Shown here: in pieces, positions 12,602 through 18,423 of the stretch | How positions within the stretch are numbered: position 1 is the first letter of the stretch | Layout of the letters: every line of letters begins with the position of its first letter | Source of the DNA: Acidobacteriaceae bacterium | Lineage (GTDB): Bacteria; Acidobacteriota; Terriglobia; Terriglobales; Acidobacteriaceae | Assembly: GCA_030040175.1 (NCBI GenBank) | Contig: JASHUF010000409.1 | Location: forward strand, 1 to 18,423 | DNA length: 18,423 nucleotides | Direction of reading: 5' to 3' | Program-made: the position numbers and the translations under genes | The notes under the pieces: model-generated | Database searches by the model: none | Told to the model about the DNA's origin: nothing | What the model saw: the letters and a program-made list of their open reading frames with translations, nothing else

Positions 12602-13318
12602 ATGGCGGAAGCGGCAGTTTCGTCGAGCGCAGGCGGCGTCATTCGGGGACGGTCGAAACGGCGCGACCTCGCGGAGATCGCCGTCGCCTACGGCCTGATT
12701 CTCGCGGTCATCTGGACGCCGCGGCCCTGGCAGAGCATCTTGTGGTGGGTGGCCGCAGCGGGCGTGCTGGCGCTGATCTCCGCCTCCTTTGAAGGTTTCG
12801 CCGCGATGGGCCTGCGGCGGGAGAATTTCTTGCGCTCGCTGTGGATCGCGGGCGCGGCGCTGCTCGTGGCCGGCGCGGCGATGATCGTGGCCGCGCATTT
12901 TCACACGCTGAAGCTGCCCGCCGGGCCGCTCGCGTTCCTCGAAACCTATTGCGCCTACGCCGTCTGGGCGGGCGTGCAGCAATTCTTATTGCAGGGATTT
13001 TTTCTGCTGCGGTTCCTGCGCCTGATTCGCGGTGCGCGGCTGGCCGCGCTGGCCGCAACGGGCCTGTTTGCCCTGGCGCACATGCCCAGCGTGTTCCTTG
13101 TGCCGGCCACGTTTGTGTGGGGGTTGGCAACCTGCCTGCTGTTTCTGCGCTATCGCAATCTTTATGCGCTCGCCCTGGCGCACGCCATTCTCGGCGTCGC
13201 CGTGGCTATGACCATTCCCGGACCGGTGGATCACAACATGCGCGTTGGGCTCGGCTACCTCCATTACAGCCAGCACCGGCATGCGCACCGGCCCAATCCA
13301 CTACTGAAGCCAGAGTGA
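12602..13318 (+). CDS. CPBP-fold membrane protein with altered protease motif (QQ..Q)
   Basis: This 238-residue integral membrane protein is related to CPBP/Abi intramembrane proteases (CaaX-protease fold). Motif 1, normally EExxxR, reads QQFLLQ at 126-131, so both glutamates and the arginine are glutamine. Motif 2 keeps the histidine in FALAHMP (His160). Motif 3 has NLYALALAHAILGVAVA with His194. From memory, related proteins with a QQFLLQ core exist in Acidobacteriota, so this may be a subfamily rather than a decayed gene. Glutamate-based proteolysis as in Rce1 is doubtful. The C-terminal tail is His-rich (HYSQHRHAHR). It follows the exporter by 28 bases and its 3' end overlaps the opposing CPBP gene by 18 bases. 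No clear ribosome binding site is seen. Confidence 0.82.
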   Translation: MAEAAVSSSAGGVIRGRSKRRDLAEIAVAYGLILAVIWTPRPWQSILWWVAAAGVLALISASFEGFAAMGLRRENFLRSLWIAGAALLVAGAAMIVAAHFHTLKLPAGPLAFLETYCAYAVWAGVQQFLLQGFFLLRFLRLIRGARLAALAATGLFALAHMPSVFLVPATFVWGLATCLLFLRYRNLYALALAHAILGVAVAMTIPGPVDHNMRVGLGYLHYSQHRHAHRPNPLLKPE

Positions 13319-14194
13319 CCAGAGGGCGTCGACGGTCGCGTGCGTCACAGCCGAGGCGGCGACACGGCGGTTCTGCCGCCAGGCGCGGCCGTAAAAGAGC
13401 CCGGCCAGCGCGGCCAGCACAACATAACGCCAGTTGAAGTGCGCGGCGCGCTTGTTGAAATGGGCGAGGCCGAAGAGCGCAGCGGTGAGCAGGAGCGCGG
13501 GCATACGCCCCATGCGCCGCTCGAGGAGATTCTGGAGCCATCCGCGAAAAAAGAGCTCCTCGGGCGCGGCGATGAAGAAGAAGGTGAACAGCCACGCGCC
13601 GGCGATGGGCGCGAGTCCGGGCCAGGTGCGATGCGGGTGCAGGAAGCCGAGGCTCAGGCCCAGAACCAGGGCAATGGGCGTGTAGAAGGCGGCTTCGCGC
13701 AGGCCGGCGGCGAGATCGGAAACGCGCAGGCGCAGATCGAAGCCGACGCCCTCCAGCCTGCGCACGAAAACAAAGCCGTAGATGCCGGCGTCGAGAAGAA
13801 GAATCTTGTTGAAGATGGCCATGTGCGCAGGCCACGCGCTCTCGAACCAGCGCAGATCGACGGACAAACCCAAAGTAATAAGAACAAGGAAGTCGCGCCA
13901 GTTGCCGCGCGCGGCTCCATCGAGTTCGCCCGCCTGCCAGAGCAGGACCGCGATGCACACGGGAAGCGCGGCATAAAGCATGCACCCTTGCCAGTGGAAA
14001 CTGCCTGCGGTGACGGCGACCAGGCTGTAAGGAATGCAAAGCAATACGGGGCCGAGAAGCTTGACCGCATGCGGCAGGGCGCGGATGCGCGCGGCCGCGG
14101 TCTCCGGGAAAAAGGCCGCCGCGAGGAAGGGCAGCAGCGTAAGCAGAGCGGCAGCCAGGTTCGCCGGGGTAATGAACTGCGCAATCGCGTCCAT
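13301..14194 (-). CDS. CPBP-family intramembrane glutamic protease
   Basis: This inner-membrane protein has 297 residues from the ATG at 14194 (MDAIAQFITPANLAAALL). An upstream in-frame start would add 37 residues that look untranslated (Arg/Gly/Ser-rich). GGAG lies 12 bases before the chosen ATG. About eight hydrophobic helices are visible. The CPBP active site is complete: EELFFRG (Glu212, Glu213, Arg217), FGLAHFN (His245) and VTHATVDALWSL (His285). Bacterial CPBP proteins are associated with peptide processing, bacteriocin immunity or prenyl-protein-like cleavage, and the target here is unknown. It is convergent with, and overlaps by 18 bases, a second CPBP-fold gene lacking the key residues. 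Confidence 0.88.
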   Translation of the reverse strand: MDAIAQFITPANLAAALLTLLPFLAAAFFPETAAARIRALPHAVKLLGPVLLCIPYSLVAVTAGSFHWQGCMLYAALPVCIAVLLWQAGELDGAARGNWRDFLVLITLGLSVDLRWFESAWPAHMAIFNKILLLDAGIYGFVFVRRLEGVGFDLRLRVSDLAAGLREAAFYTPIALVLGLSLGFLHPHRTWPGLAPIAGAWLFTFFFIAAPEELFFRGWLQNLLERRMGRMPALLLTAALFGLAHFNKRAAHFNWRYVVLAALAGLFYGRAWRQNRRVAASAVTHATVDALWSLWLQ

Positions 14195-14406
14195 GACACC
14201 ATTGTGCTCCAGGGTTCTCGAACCGGGCTCAACTTCCCTTCCCTTCGACCGATAAGCTGATTGCCGCCGGCTCTGGCCAAGGCCCGCGCCGGCTGCCGGC
14301 CGCAAACCTGCGACTGGTCGGACTTTCTCCCGGATGCGCGCCGGCAGATGAGCCGTGGTAACGCAGAATGCGCAGGCAAGAATTACGTTGCCGACGGGAG
14401 AACGAT

Positions 14407-14814
14407 ATGGCGCTCTTGACCTGGGACGAAAGCTACTCCGTGGGAGTGAGCACGCTTGACAACCAGCACTCCGTGCTCTTTAACCTGATCAACGAACTGC
14501 ACGCGGCGATGATGCACGGAAACTCGCGCACCCTCACCGGAACCACGCTGCGCAGGCTGCTCAACTACACGCGCGGCCATTTCTCCGCCGAAGAAGCCAT
14601 GATGGCCTCGCTTCAGTATCCCGGCCTGGAAAAGCACAGGCAAACCCACCGCAAGCTCACCAAGCACGTGGAGGAGTTCGAGGCGCGTTTCGAGCGCGGG
14701 GAAGGCCCCGTGAACAGCCAGCTCCTGAGCTTTCTGCGCGACTGGGTCACCGATCACGTTCTCCGCTCGGACAAGGAATACGGACCCTGGATCAACAAGA
14801 ACGGCGTCCGCTAG
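14407..14814 (+). CDS. Bacteriohemerythrin (O2-binding diiron protein)
   Basis: This 135-residue single-domain cytoplasmic protein begins with the family signature MALLTWDESYSVGVSTLDNQ. All seven ligands of the diiron site are present: His21 (NQHSVLF), His58 and Glu62 (GHFSAEEAMM), His77 and His81 (KHRQTH), and His117 and Asp122 (DHVLRSD). Such proteins bind O2 or NO and serve in oxygen sensing, delivery or scavenging. The ATG at 14407 is chosen because GGGAG lies 7 bases upstream and the domain starts there. An upstream in-frame start would add 13 unrelated residues. It stands alone on the plus strand, divergent from the CPBP protease and convergent with holA. Confidence 0.95.
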   Translation: MALLTWDESYSVGVSTLDNQHSVLFNLINELHAAMMHGNSRTLTGTTLRRLLNYTRGHFSAEEAMMASLQYPGLEKHRQTHRKLTKHVEEFEARFERGEGPVNSQLLSFLRDWVTDHVLRSDKEYGPWINKNGVR

Positions 14815-14839
14815 AGCAAGAGCCGAACGCGGGGCGCGC

Positions 14840-16072
14840 TCAGGTCTCGAAGGACAACTGCGCCGGCGTCCAGGCGAGCGCGGCGGGTTTGGGCTCGGAA
14901 GCGAGCTCGTAGATGAGCCGCTCGAGCACCAGCCGCTTGTCCGGCGGCGACGAGCGCAGCTCGAGATCGGCCCGCGCCACCAGGCGCAGCGCGCGCGTGA
15001 GCTCGCGCCGGCTCTTGTAGCGGCGCGCCTGGCGGATGAGATCGTCGGCGGCGAAGGGCGGAATGCGGAAGCCCTGCCACAGCGCCTGCCAGATGGCGCG
15101 CGCATCGCGGACATTTTTCTCGAGAATCACAAGCATCTGGCGGAAGGTGCGGGCCAGCATGTAGAGATGGCCGATGGCCGCGTCTTCGCCCGCGTCGGAG
15201 CTGTTAAGCAGGCCGTGCAGAAGCGCGAGCGCGCGCACGCGGTCGCGGGCGGTGATGGCGTCGGTGAGTTCGTAAAGCGAGCGCTGCTTGGCGCCGAGGA
15301 CCATGGTCTCCGCATCGCCGAGCGTGATCTTGCCCCTCAACCCCACGGACGAAGACCTGTCCGTGGGGACCCCTGCGCGGCCCGTCGCGTAGAGCAGCAG
15401 CTTTTCGAGTTCCGAAGAGACCAGCATCATGTCGGCGCCGAGCGCGTCCACCAGCTCGCGTGCGGCATCGGGCTCCAGGCGCAGGCCCGCATCCAGCGCG
15501 GCGGCCACGGCCCAGCGCATGGCGTATTCCTCGCCCACGCGCGCCAGCTCCACCAGGCCGCAGTGCTCGCCGAGGGTCTCGGCGAGGCGCTCGTAGCGGT
15601 TCTTGTCGTCCATGTCCATGCGCCGCGCATCCGCGGGAATGCGCAGGAAATCGGCGATGAAAAGGAGCAGCGCCTGCGGATTGGGCGAGCGGAAATAGCG
15701 GTCGAGGGCGGCGAATTCCTCCTTCTTCGCCCCGCGCGTGTAGAGCTGGCGCACGCCGCGCACAAAGATCACCTGAAAGGGCGCCATCAGCGAGGGCGTC
15801 TGCGCGCGGTCGAGGACTTCGAAGATCGATGTGGCGGCGAGATCGAGATCGGAGAGGCAGAAATCGCGGAGATCGGGCGGGACGAAGGCCTTGAGCACGG
15901 CGGCGCGGCAGCGGTCGAGGAGAAAGATCTCGTCGCCGGCAAGCACGTAACCGGGACGGAGCCGGCCGGAGCCCGCAGCCGCGGCATCGATCTCCGCCAC
16001 GAAGCGGTTGACGGCGGCGAAGCTTCCGCCCAGGCGCGGGCCGCTCAAAGCCGCGCGCCTCGCCGCGCGCAT
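14840..16072 (-). CDS. holA: DNA polymerase III subunit delta
   Basis: HolA is the clamp-loader subunit that opens the beta sliding clamp in replication. The 410-residue form starts at the ATG at 16072. A TTG at 16255 in frame, overlapping the upstream gene's stop as TTGA, would add 61 residues unlike HolA. The N-terminal domain has RLRPGYVLAGDEIFLLDRCR (37-56). Domain III shows ADMMLVSSELEKLLLYA (213-229), then ITLGDAETMVLGAKQRSLYELTDAI, a typical HolA arrangement, and the C-terminal helical collar domain follows. Residues 233-247 (AGVPTDRSSSVGLRG, approximate edges) are an insertion encoded by a palindromic element between the ATGR and KITLGD segments. The length is above the usual 330-350, partly for that reason. 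It follows the ATP-grasp gene and converges with hemerythrin. Confidence 0.93.
   Translation of the reverse strand: MRAARRAALSGPRLGGSFAAVNRFVAEIDAAAAGSGRLRPGYVLAGDEIFLLDRCRAAVLKAFVPPDLRDFCLSDLDLAATSIFEVLDRAQTPSLMAPFQVIFVRGVRQLYTRGAKKEEFAALDRYFRSPNPQALLLFIADFLRIPADARRMDMDDKNRYERLAETLGEHCGLVELARVGEEYAMRWAVAAALDAGLRLEPDAARELVDALGADMMLVSSELEKLLLYATGRAGVPTDRSSSVGLRGKITLGDAETMVLGAKQRSLYELTDAITARDRVRALALLHGLLNSSDAGEDAAIGHLYMLARTFRQMLVILEKNVRDARAIWQALWQGFRIPPFAADDLIRQARRYKSRRELTRALRLVARADLELRSSPPDKRLVLERLIYELASEPKPAALAWTPAQLSFET
15341..15368. repeat. Palindromic repeat inserted within holA
   Basis: CCCCACGGAC (15341-15350) and GTCCGTGGGG (15359-15368) form perfect 10-bp arms around an 8-base loop (GAAGACCT). 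Extra GGG/CCC-rich flanks may belong to the element. This unit resembles short palindromes that, from memory, occur between genes in Acidobacteriota. Here it lies inside a coding region, in frame, and encodes a Ser/Arg/Gly loop. Confidence 0.8.
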
Positions 16073-16251
16073 CCGGCGTATGTTGAACGGACTCTCATGC
16101 GGATTCAGGATACCGTTTCGCGGGCCGCGAAACCAGCTTGGAAAACTCGGCGGGAACCAGGAGATGCGCTCCGGGATTCGCTGTTCTTTCGTGCGGCACG
16201 CGATGCAGCCAAGCTCGCCGGATGAAGTGGGCTCGCCAGCAGCGATTTTCG

Positions 16252-17265
16252 TCAAGCCGAAGAGGACTTGGTTGACCTGGCTGCGGAGCTTTTCTTGCGC
16301 GGAGAAGATGCGCGCTTCTTCGCGGCTTTTTTCGGTGCGCCGCCGAGAAACGCACTCGCACGCAGCTCAGGAAGTTGCGGCGCGAGCTGAGCCTTGGCAA
16401 TGGCCATCTCCGCCACCTGCTCTACGATCCACTCGAAGTTGGCCGGGCCCACCGAGTGGAGATCGGCGTCGGGCGCGGGATTCATGAAGTCGATGGCGTA
16501 AGGGATGCCGTTTTCGACCGCGAACTCGACCGTGTTCAGGTCGTAGCCGAGAGCGCGGCAGAGCGTAAGCGCACCCTGCTCCACGCGCTTCAGCAGTTTT
16601 TTGTCGTACGCCGGCGGGTTCTGCACGTAGCGCTCAGCGTGCGGCCGGCGGGGATCGTAGGGCATCACGTGTACCTTCTCCTGCGCCACTACGTAGCAGC
16701 GGAAGTACTCGTCAAAATGGACGGCCTTCTGGTACATCATGCACAGGTCGCGCGACTCGTCGTAGGCGCGGAAGAACTCTTCGCGGCTGCGGACGTGATG
16801 CACATCGCGCCAGCCGCCGCCGTTCACCGGCTTCATGAATCCGTGCTCACCCACATAGGCAAACACCGCGTCCCAGTCGAGAGGAAAGTCGAGGTTGCGC
16901 ATGGAGCGGTCGGTGGTGCCTTCGGGGAGCTTCTTGTGCGGCAGGATCACCGTGGGCGGAACGGCTACGCCCAGCTTGGCGGCGAGGGTGTAGTTGAAGA
17001 ACTTGTCGTCGGCAGACCACCAGAAGGGATTGTTGATGACGATCGTTCCGTTCAGCGCGGCATGCTTCAGAAAGGCGCGGTAGAAGGGGATGTCGTGCGA
17101 GATGCGATCGACGATGACGGAGTAACGCGGCGCGGACGAGAGCGCGACGGCGCCGGTGCGGACGAATTCGGCCTCGATGCCGGCGACGTTCTTCGCGTTG
17201 ATGCGCTCCACCAGCGCGCCGGGAAAACTGTTTTCCATACCGAAGAGTACGCCGATTCGCTTCAT
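16252..17265 (-). CDS. ATP-grasp domain ligase with Lys/Ser/Ala-rich C-terminal tail
   Basis: This 337-residue soluble protein has an ATP-grasp fold like RimK or glutathione synthetase. Such enzymes join a carboxylate to an amine through an acyl-phosphate. The N-terminal Rossmann-like part begins MKRIGVLFGMENSFPGALVE. ATP-binding elements include GFMKPVNGGGWRDVHHV (142-158). The magnesium-binding end contains NTVEFAV (Glu247) and AIDFMNPAPD (Asp259, Asn262). Residues 308-337 form a highly basic, histone-H1-like tail (PKKAAKKRASSPRKKSS and beyond) outside the enzyme fold. The ATG at 17265 has a perfect AAGGAGG ribosome binding site. It lies 34 bases after the DinB-like gene and upstream of holA. 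The substrate is unknown. Confidence 0.88.
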   Translation of the reverse strand: MKRIGVLFGMENSFPGALVERINAKNVAGIEAEFVRTGAVALSSAPRYSVIVDRISHDIPFYRAFLKHAALNGTIVINNPFWWSADDKFFNYTLAAKLGVAVPPTVILPHKKLPEGTTDRSMRNLDFPLDWDAVFAYVGEHGFMKPVNGGGWRDVHHVRSREEFFRAYDESRDLCMMYQKAVHFDEYFRCYVVAQEKVHVMPYDPRRPHAERYVQNPPAYDKKLLKRVEQGALTLCRALGYDLNTVEFAVENGIPYAIDFMNPAPDADLHSVGPANFEWIVEQVAEMAIAKAQLAPQLPELRASAFLGGAPKKAAKKRASSPRKKSSAARSTKSSSA

Positions 17266-17299
17266 GGTGTTGTCCTCCTTTCCGGCCGCGAGGGCGCGG

Positions 17300-17788
17300 T
17301 CAAGCCGCGGCTGAGCCGGCCAGCCTGCGCAACTGCTCGAGGTGGTTCAGGTCGTGGCCGGCCATGGTTTCAACGATGGTTTGAAAGGTCATGGCGCCGC
17401 GCTCGGGATGGCTGACCGGCTTACCTGCGGAAGCAGGCAGCAAGGCTCGGATGAGCAGCAGGTTCCACCTGCGGACTCCGCTGAAGGCCGAGAGCGCAGC
17501 GCCGGCCGGAACGCCTGCATACGTCTTTGCCCAAAGATCCTGGTCGAAAGGTTGAATGATGTGATGATCTTCGGCCAGCGTCTGCCGCAGGCGGAAGCCG
17601 AAGACGATCTCACAGTCGGCGAGATGACATACGATCTCCGCCGCGCTCCATTTGCCCGGCGCCGGTTTCCTCTGCTCATCCGCGCCGATGGCCTGAACAT
17701 ACTCCGCGATCTTGTCGGCGGTTGCTGCAAGGATTTCTTCGAGGGGCCGGCCGTCGAGGAAGCCGTCGTAGGGATTGAGTGCGCTCAT
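17300..17788 (-). CDS. DinB-like (DinB_2) four-helix protein
   Basis: This 162-residue cytoplasmic protein has the DinB/YfiT four-helix-bundle pattern. GKWSAAEIVCHLADCEIVFG (45-64) holds the first metal-ligand histidine (His55). GHDLNHLEQLRRLAG (144-158) holds the second and third (His145, His149). Such proteins are often metal-dependent thiol transferases using bacillithiol or mycothiol, or have no known function. A DNA-damage role should not be assumed from the name. The ATG at 17788 follows AGAGG with 8-base spacing. It sits between the partial esterase gene (68 bases upstream) and the ATP-grasp gene (34 bases downstream), so they are probably one transcript. Confidence 0.88.
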   Translation of the reverse strand: MSALNPYDGFLDGRPLEEILAATADKIAEYVQAIGADEQRKPAPGKWSAAEIVCHLADCEIVFGFRLRQTLAEDHHIIQPFDQDLWAKTYAGVPAGAALSAFSGVRRWNLLLIRALLPASAGKPVSHPERGAMTFQTIVETMAGHDLNHLEQLRRLAGSAAA

Positions 17789-17808
17789 CGCCGTGCCTCT
17801 CTTCTCAG

Positions 17809-17856
17809 CTGACCACTGTCAACTGATCACTGTCCACTGATCACTGATCACTGTTC
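17809..17856. repeat. Three 14-bp tandem repeats between esterase and dinB-like genes
   Basis: The units are CTGACCACTGTCAA, CTGATCACTGTCCA and CTGATCACTGATCA (17809-17822, 17823-17836, 17837-17850), followed by CTGTTC. Each contains or nearly contains TGATCA, a 6-bp palindrome. The block ends exactly at the esterase stop codon side and fills most of the 68-base gap. It looks like a short slippage-derived minisatellite. A regulatory role is possible but not shown. Confidence 0.75.
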
Positions 17857-18423
17857 TTAAACGTACTGCTGCGCCATCCGCTGCCAGGTGGGCCAGTCGT
17901 GGGAATTCGTTGAATCCCACACATAGAACTGGTGCGGGATTCCCTTGGAGGCAAGAATGCGGTCTAGGTTCTGGTTCTGGCCCAGGCACTGGTCGTCCCA
18001 GCCCGTAGCCAGAACGTACGAATTCTGCCGGTAGCAGCCGAGGTACCAGGGATCCGTGAGATTGGGAAGGTAGTGCGTGGGCAGGTTGAAGTAACAGTCG
18101 TCGTCGTAATAGCCTTCGAGAAAATTGGAGAGATCGAAGGCGCCGGACATGGAGAGCATGCCGGTGAAAAGGTCGGGATGGCGGAAGGCGATGTTGGCCG
18201 CGTGGTAGCCGCCGAAGCTGCAGCCGAGAGAGACGAGATGCGGATCGGCGTTCTTCTGCCGCACCAGCGGCAGCACCTCCTCGAGCACGTAGCTCTCGAA
18301 CTGCACGTGGCGGGCGATGCGCCAGCGCGGAGGCACGCCGCGGTTGTACCAGCTCTCGTTGTCGACCGAGTCGACGCAGTAGAGCTGCACGTGTCCGCCT
18401 TCGATGCGTCCCGCGAGCGCGGC
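17857..18423 (-). CDS. Esterase-D-like alpha/beta hydrolase (5' end missing)
   Basis: The visible 188 residues are the C-terminal part of a putative esterase (esterase D/S-formylglutathione-hydrolase-like fold). The frame stays open to the right edge (AALAGRIEGGHVQLYCVDSV), so the true start is outside the window. The nucleophile elbow GCSFGG carries Ser69 (numbering from the edge). The acid is probably in LATGWDDQCLGQN (Asp143 or Asp144), and His175 in TNSHDWPTW completes the triad. The family segment VDSVDNESWYNRGVPPRWRI is conserved in many bacterial esterase-like proteins of unknown substrate. No signal peptide can be judged. It is first in the esterase, DinB, ATP-grasp, holA series. Confidence 0.9.
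   Translation of the reverse strand, partial: AALAGRIEGGHVQLYCVDSVDNESWYNRGVPPRWRIARHVQFESYVLEEVLPLVRQKNADPHLVSLGCSFGGYHAANIAFRHPDLFTGMLSMSGAFDLSNFLEGYYDDDCYFNLPTHYLPNLTDPWYLGCYRQNSYVLATGWDDQCLGQNQNLDRILASKGIPHQFYVWDSTNSHDWPTWQRMAQQYV

Noticed and set aside
15167..16225. 352-codon plus-strand open frame antisense to holA
   Set aside because: The holA reading is supported by family motifs. The antisense product is a His/Ala/Gly/Glu-rich shadow.
16073..16255. Extended holA start at TTG 16255, overlapping the ATP-grasp stop
   Set aside because: The added 61 residues have no resemblance to HolA and include many Pro/Ser/Arg. The family fold begins shortly after the ATG at 16072. Translational coupling through TTGA cannot be fully excluded.
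1..18423. CRISPR array, tRNA, rRNA, toxin-antitoxin or phage module
   Set aside because: No regularly spaced direct repeats with unique spacers, no tRNA-like cloverleaf with a TTCGA-type arm and acceptor pairing, and no integrase, transposase or toxin-like gene was recognised.

Overview
This window looks like chromosomal DNA of an Acidobacteriota species, most likely a soil Terriglobia or Acidobacteriaceae-type genome. That placement is an inference. It rests on high G+C, an RNase E/G with a huge insertion inside its S1 domain, a four-cysteine conserved hypothetical of a type I associate with this phylum, a periplasmic signal peptide plus a beta-barrel protein ending in Phe (so a Gram-negative envelope), and several palindromic or dispersed repeats of a style common in that group. 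No phage, plasmid, CRISPR, rRNA or tRNA signal was found. Most of the window is core genome.

Layout, left to right. (1) Bases 1-1830: the rimP-nusA operon on the minus strand. nusA runs off the left edge. A clear promoter and a perfect terminator-like hairpin lie in the rimP leader, and a long repeat-built hairpin lies between the two genes. (2) 1888-3311: a plus-strand pair, an MpaB/DUF2236-type oxygenase and a small conserved hypothetical overlapping by 7 bp. (3) 3373-4302: a minus-strand outer-membrane beta-barrel protein. Between it and the next gene lies a repeat-like palindromic element of about 127 bp. (4) 4651-11382: a minus-strand cell-elongation and RNA-processing cluster, mrdA (PBP2), rodA, then after a 472-base gap the 992-residue RNase E/G. 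PBP2 and RodA form the peptidoglycan elongation synthase and are translationally coupled (TGATG). mreBCD are not beside them. (5) 11433-11486: REP-like palindromes. (6) 11596-13318: a plus-strand DMT-family exporter and a CPBP-fold membrane protein whose EE..R active-site residues read QQ..Q. It faces and overlaps a canonical CPBP protease (13301-14194, minus). (7) 14407-14814: a bacteriohemerythrin with all seven iron ligands. (8) 14840-18423: a minus-strand series of partial esterase, DinB-like protein, ATP-grasp ligase with a histone-like basic tail, and holA (DNA polymerase III delta). The holA gene carries a 10-bp-arm palindrome inserted in frame.

How the genes fit together: rimP/nusA serve 30S maturation and transcription, holA serves replication, and mrdA/rodA build the side wall. 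RNase E/G downstream of rodA probably handles mRNA and rRNA processing. The esterase, DinB and ATP-grasp genes may form a small modification or ligation pathway, but no substrate can be read from sequence. I did not find a clear novel defence or mobile system. The most unusual items are the RNase E/G with an internal scaffold-like insertion, the paired active and altered CPBP genes, the holA palindrome insertion, and the leader and intergenic RNA structures around rimP-nusA and upstream of rng.
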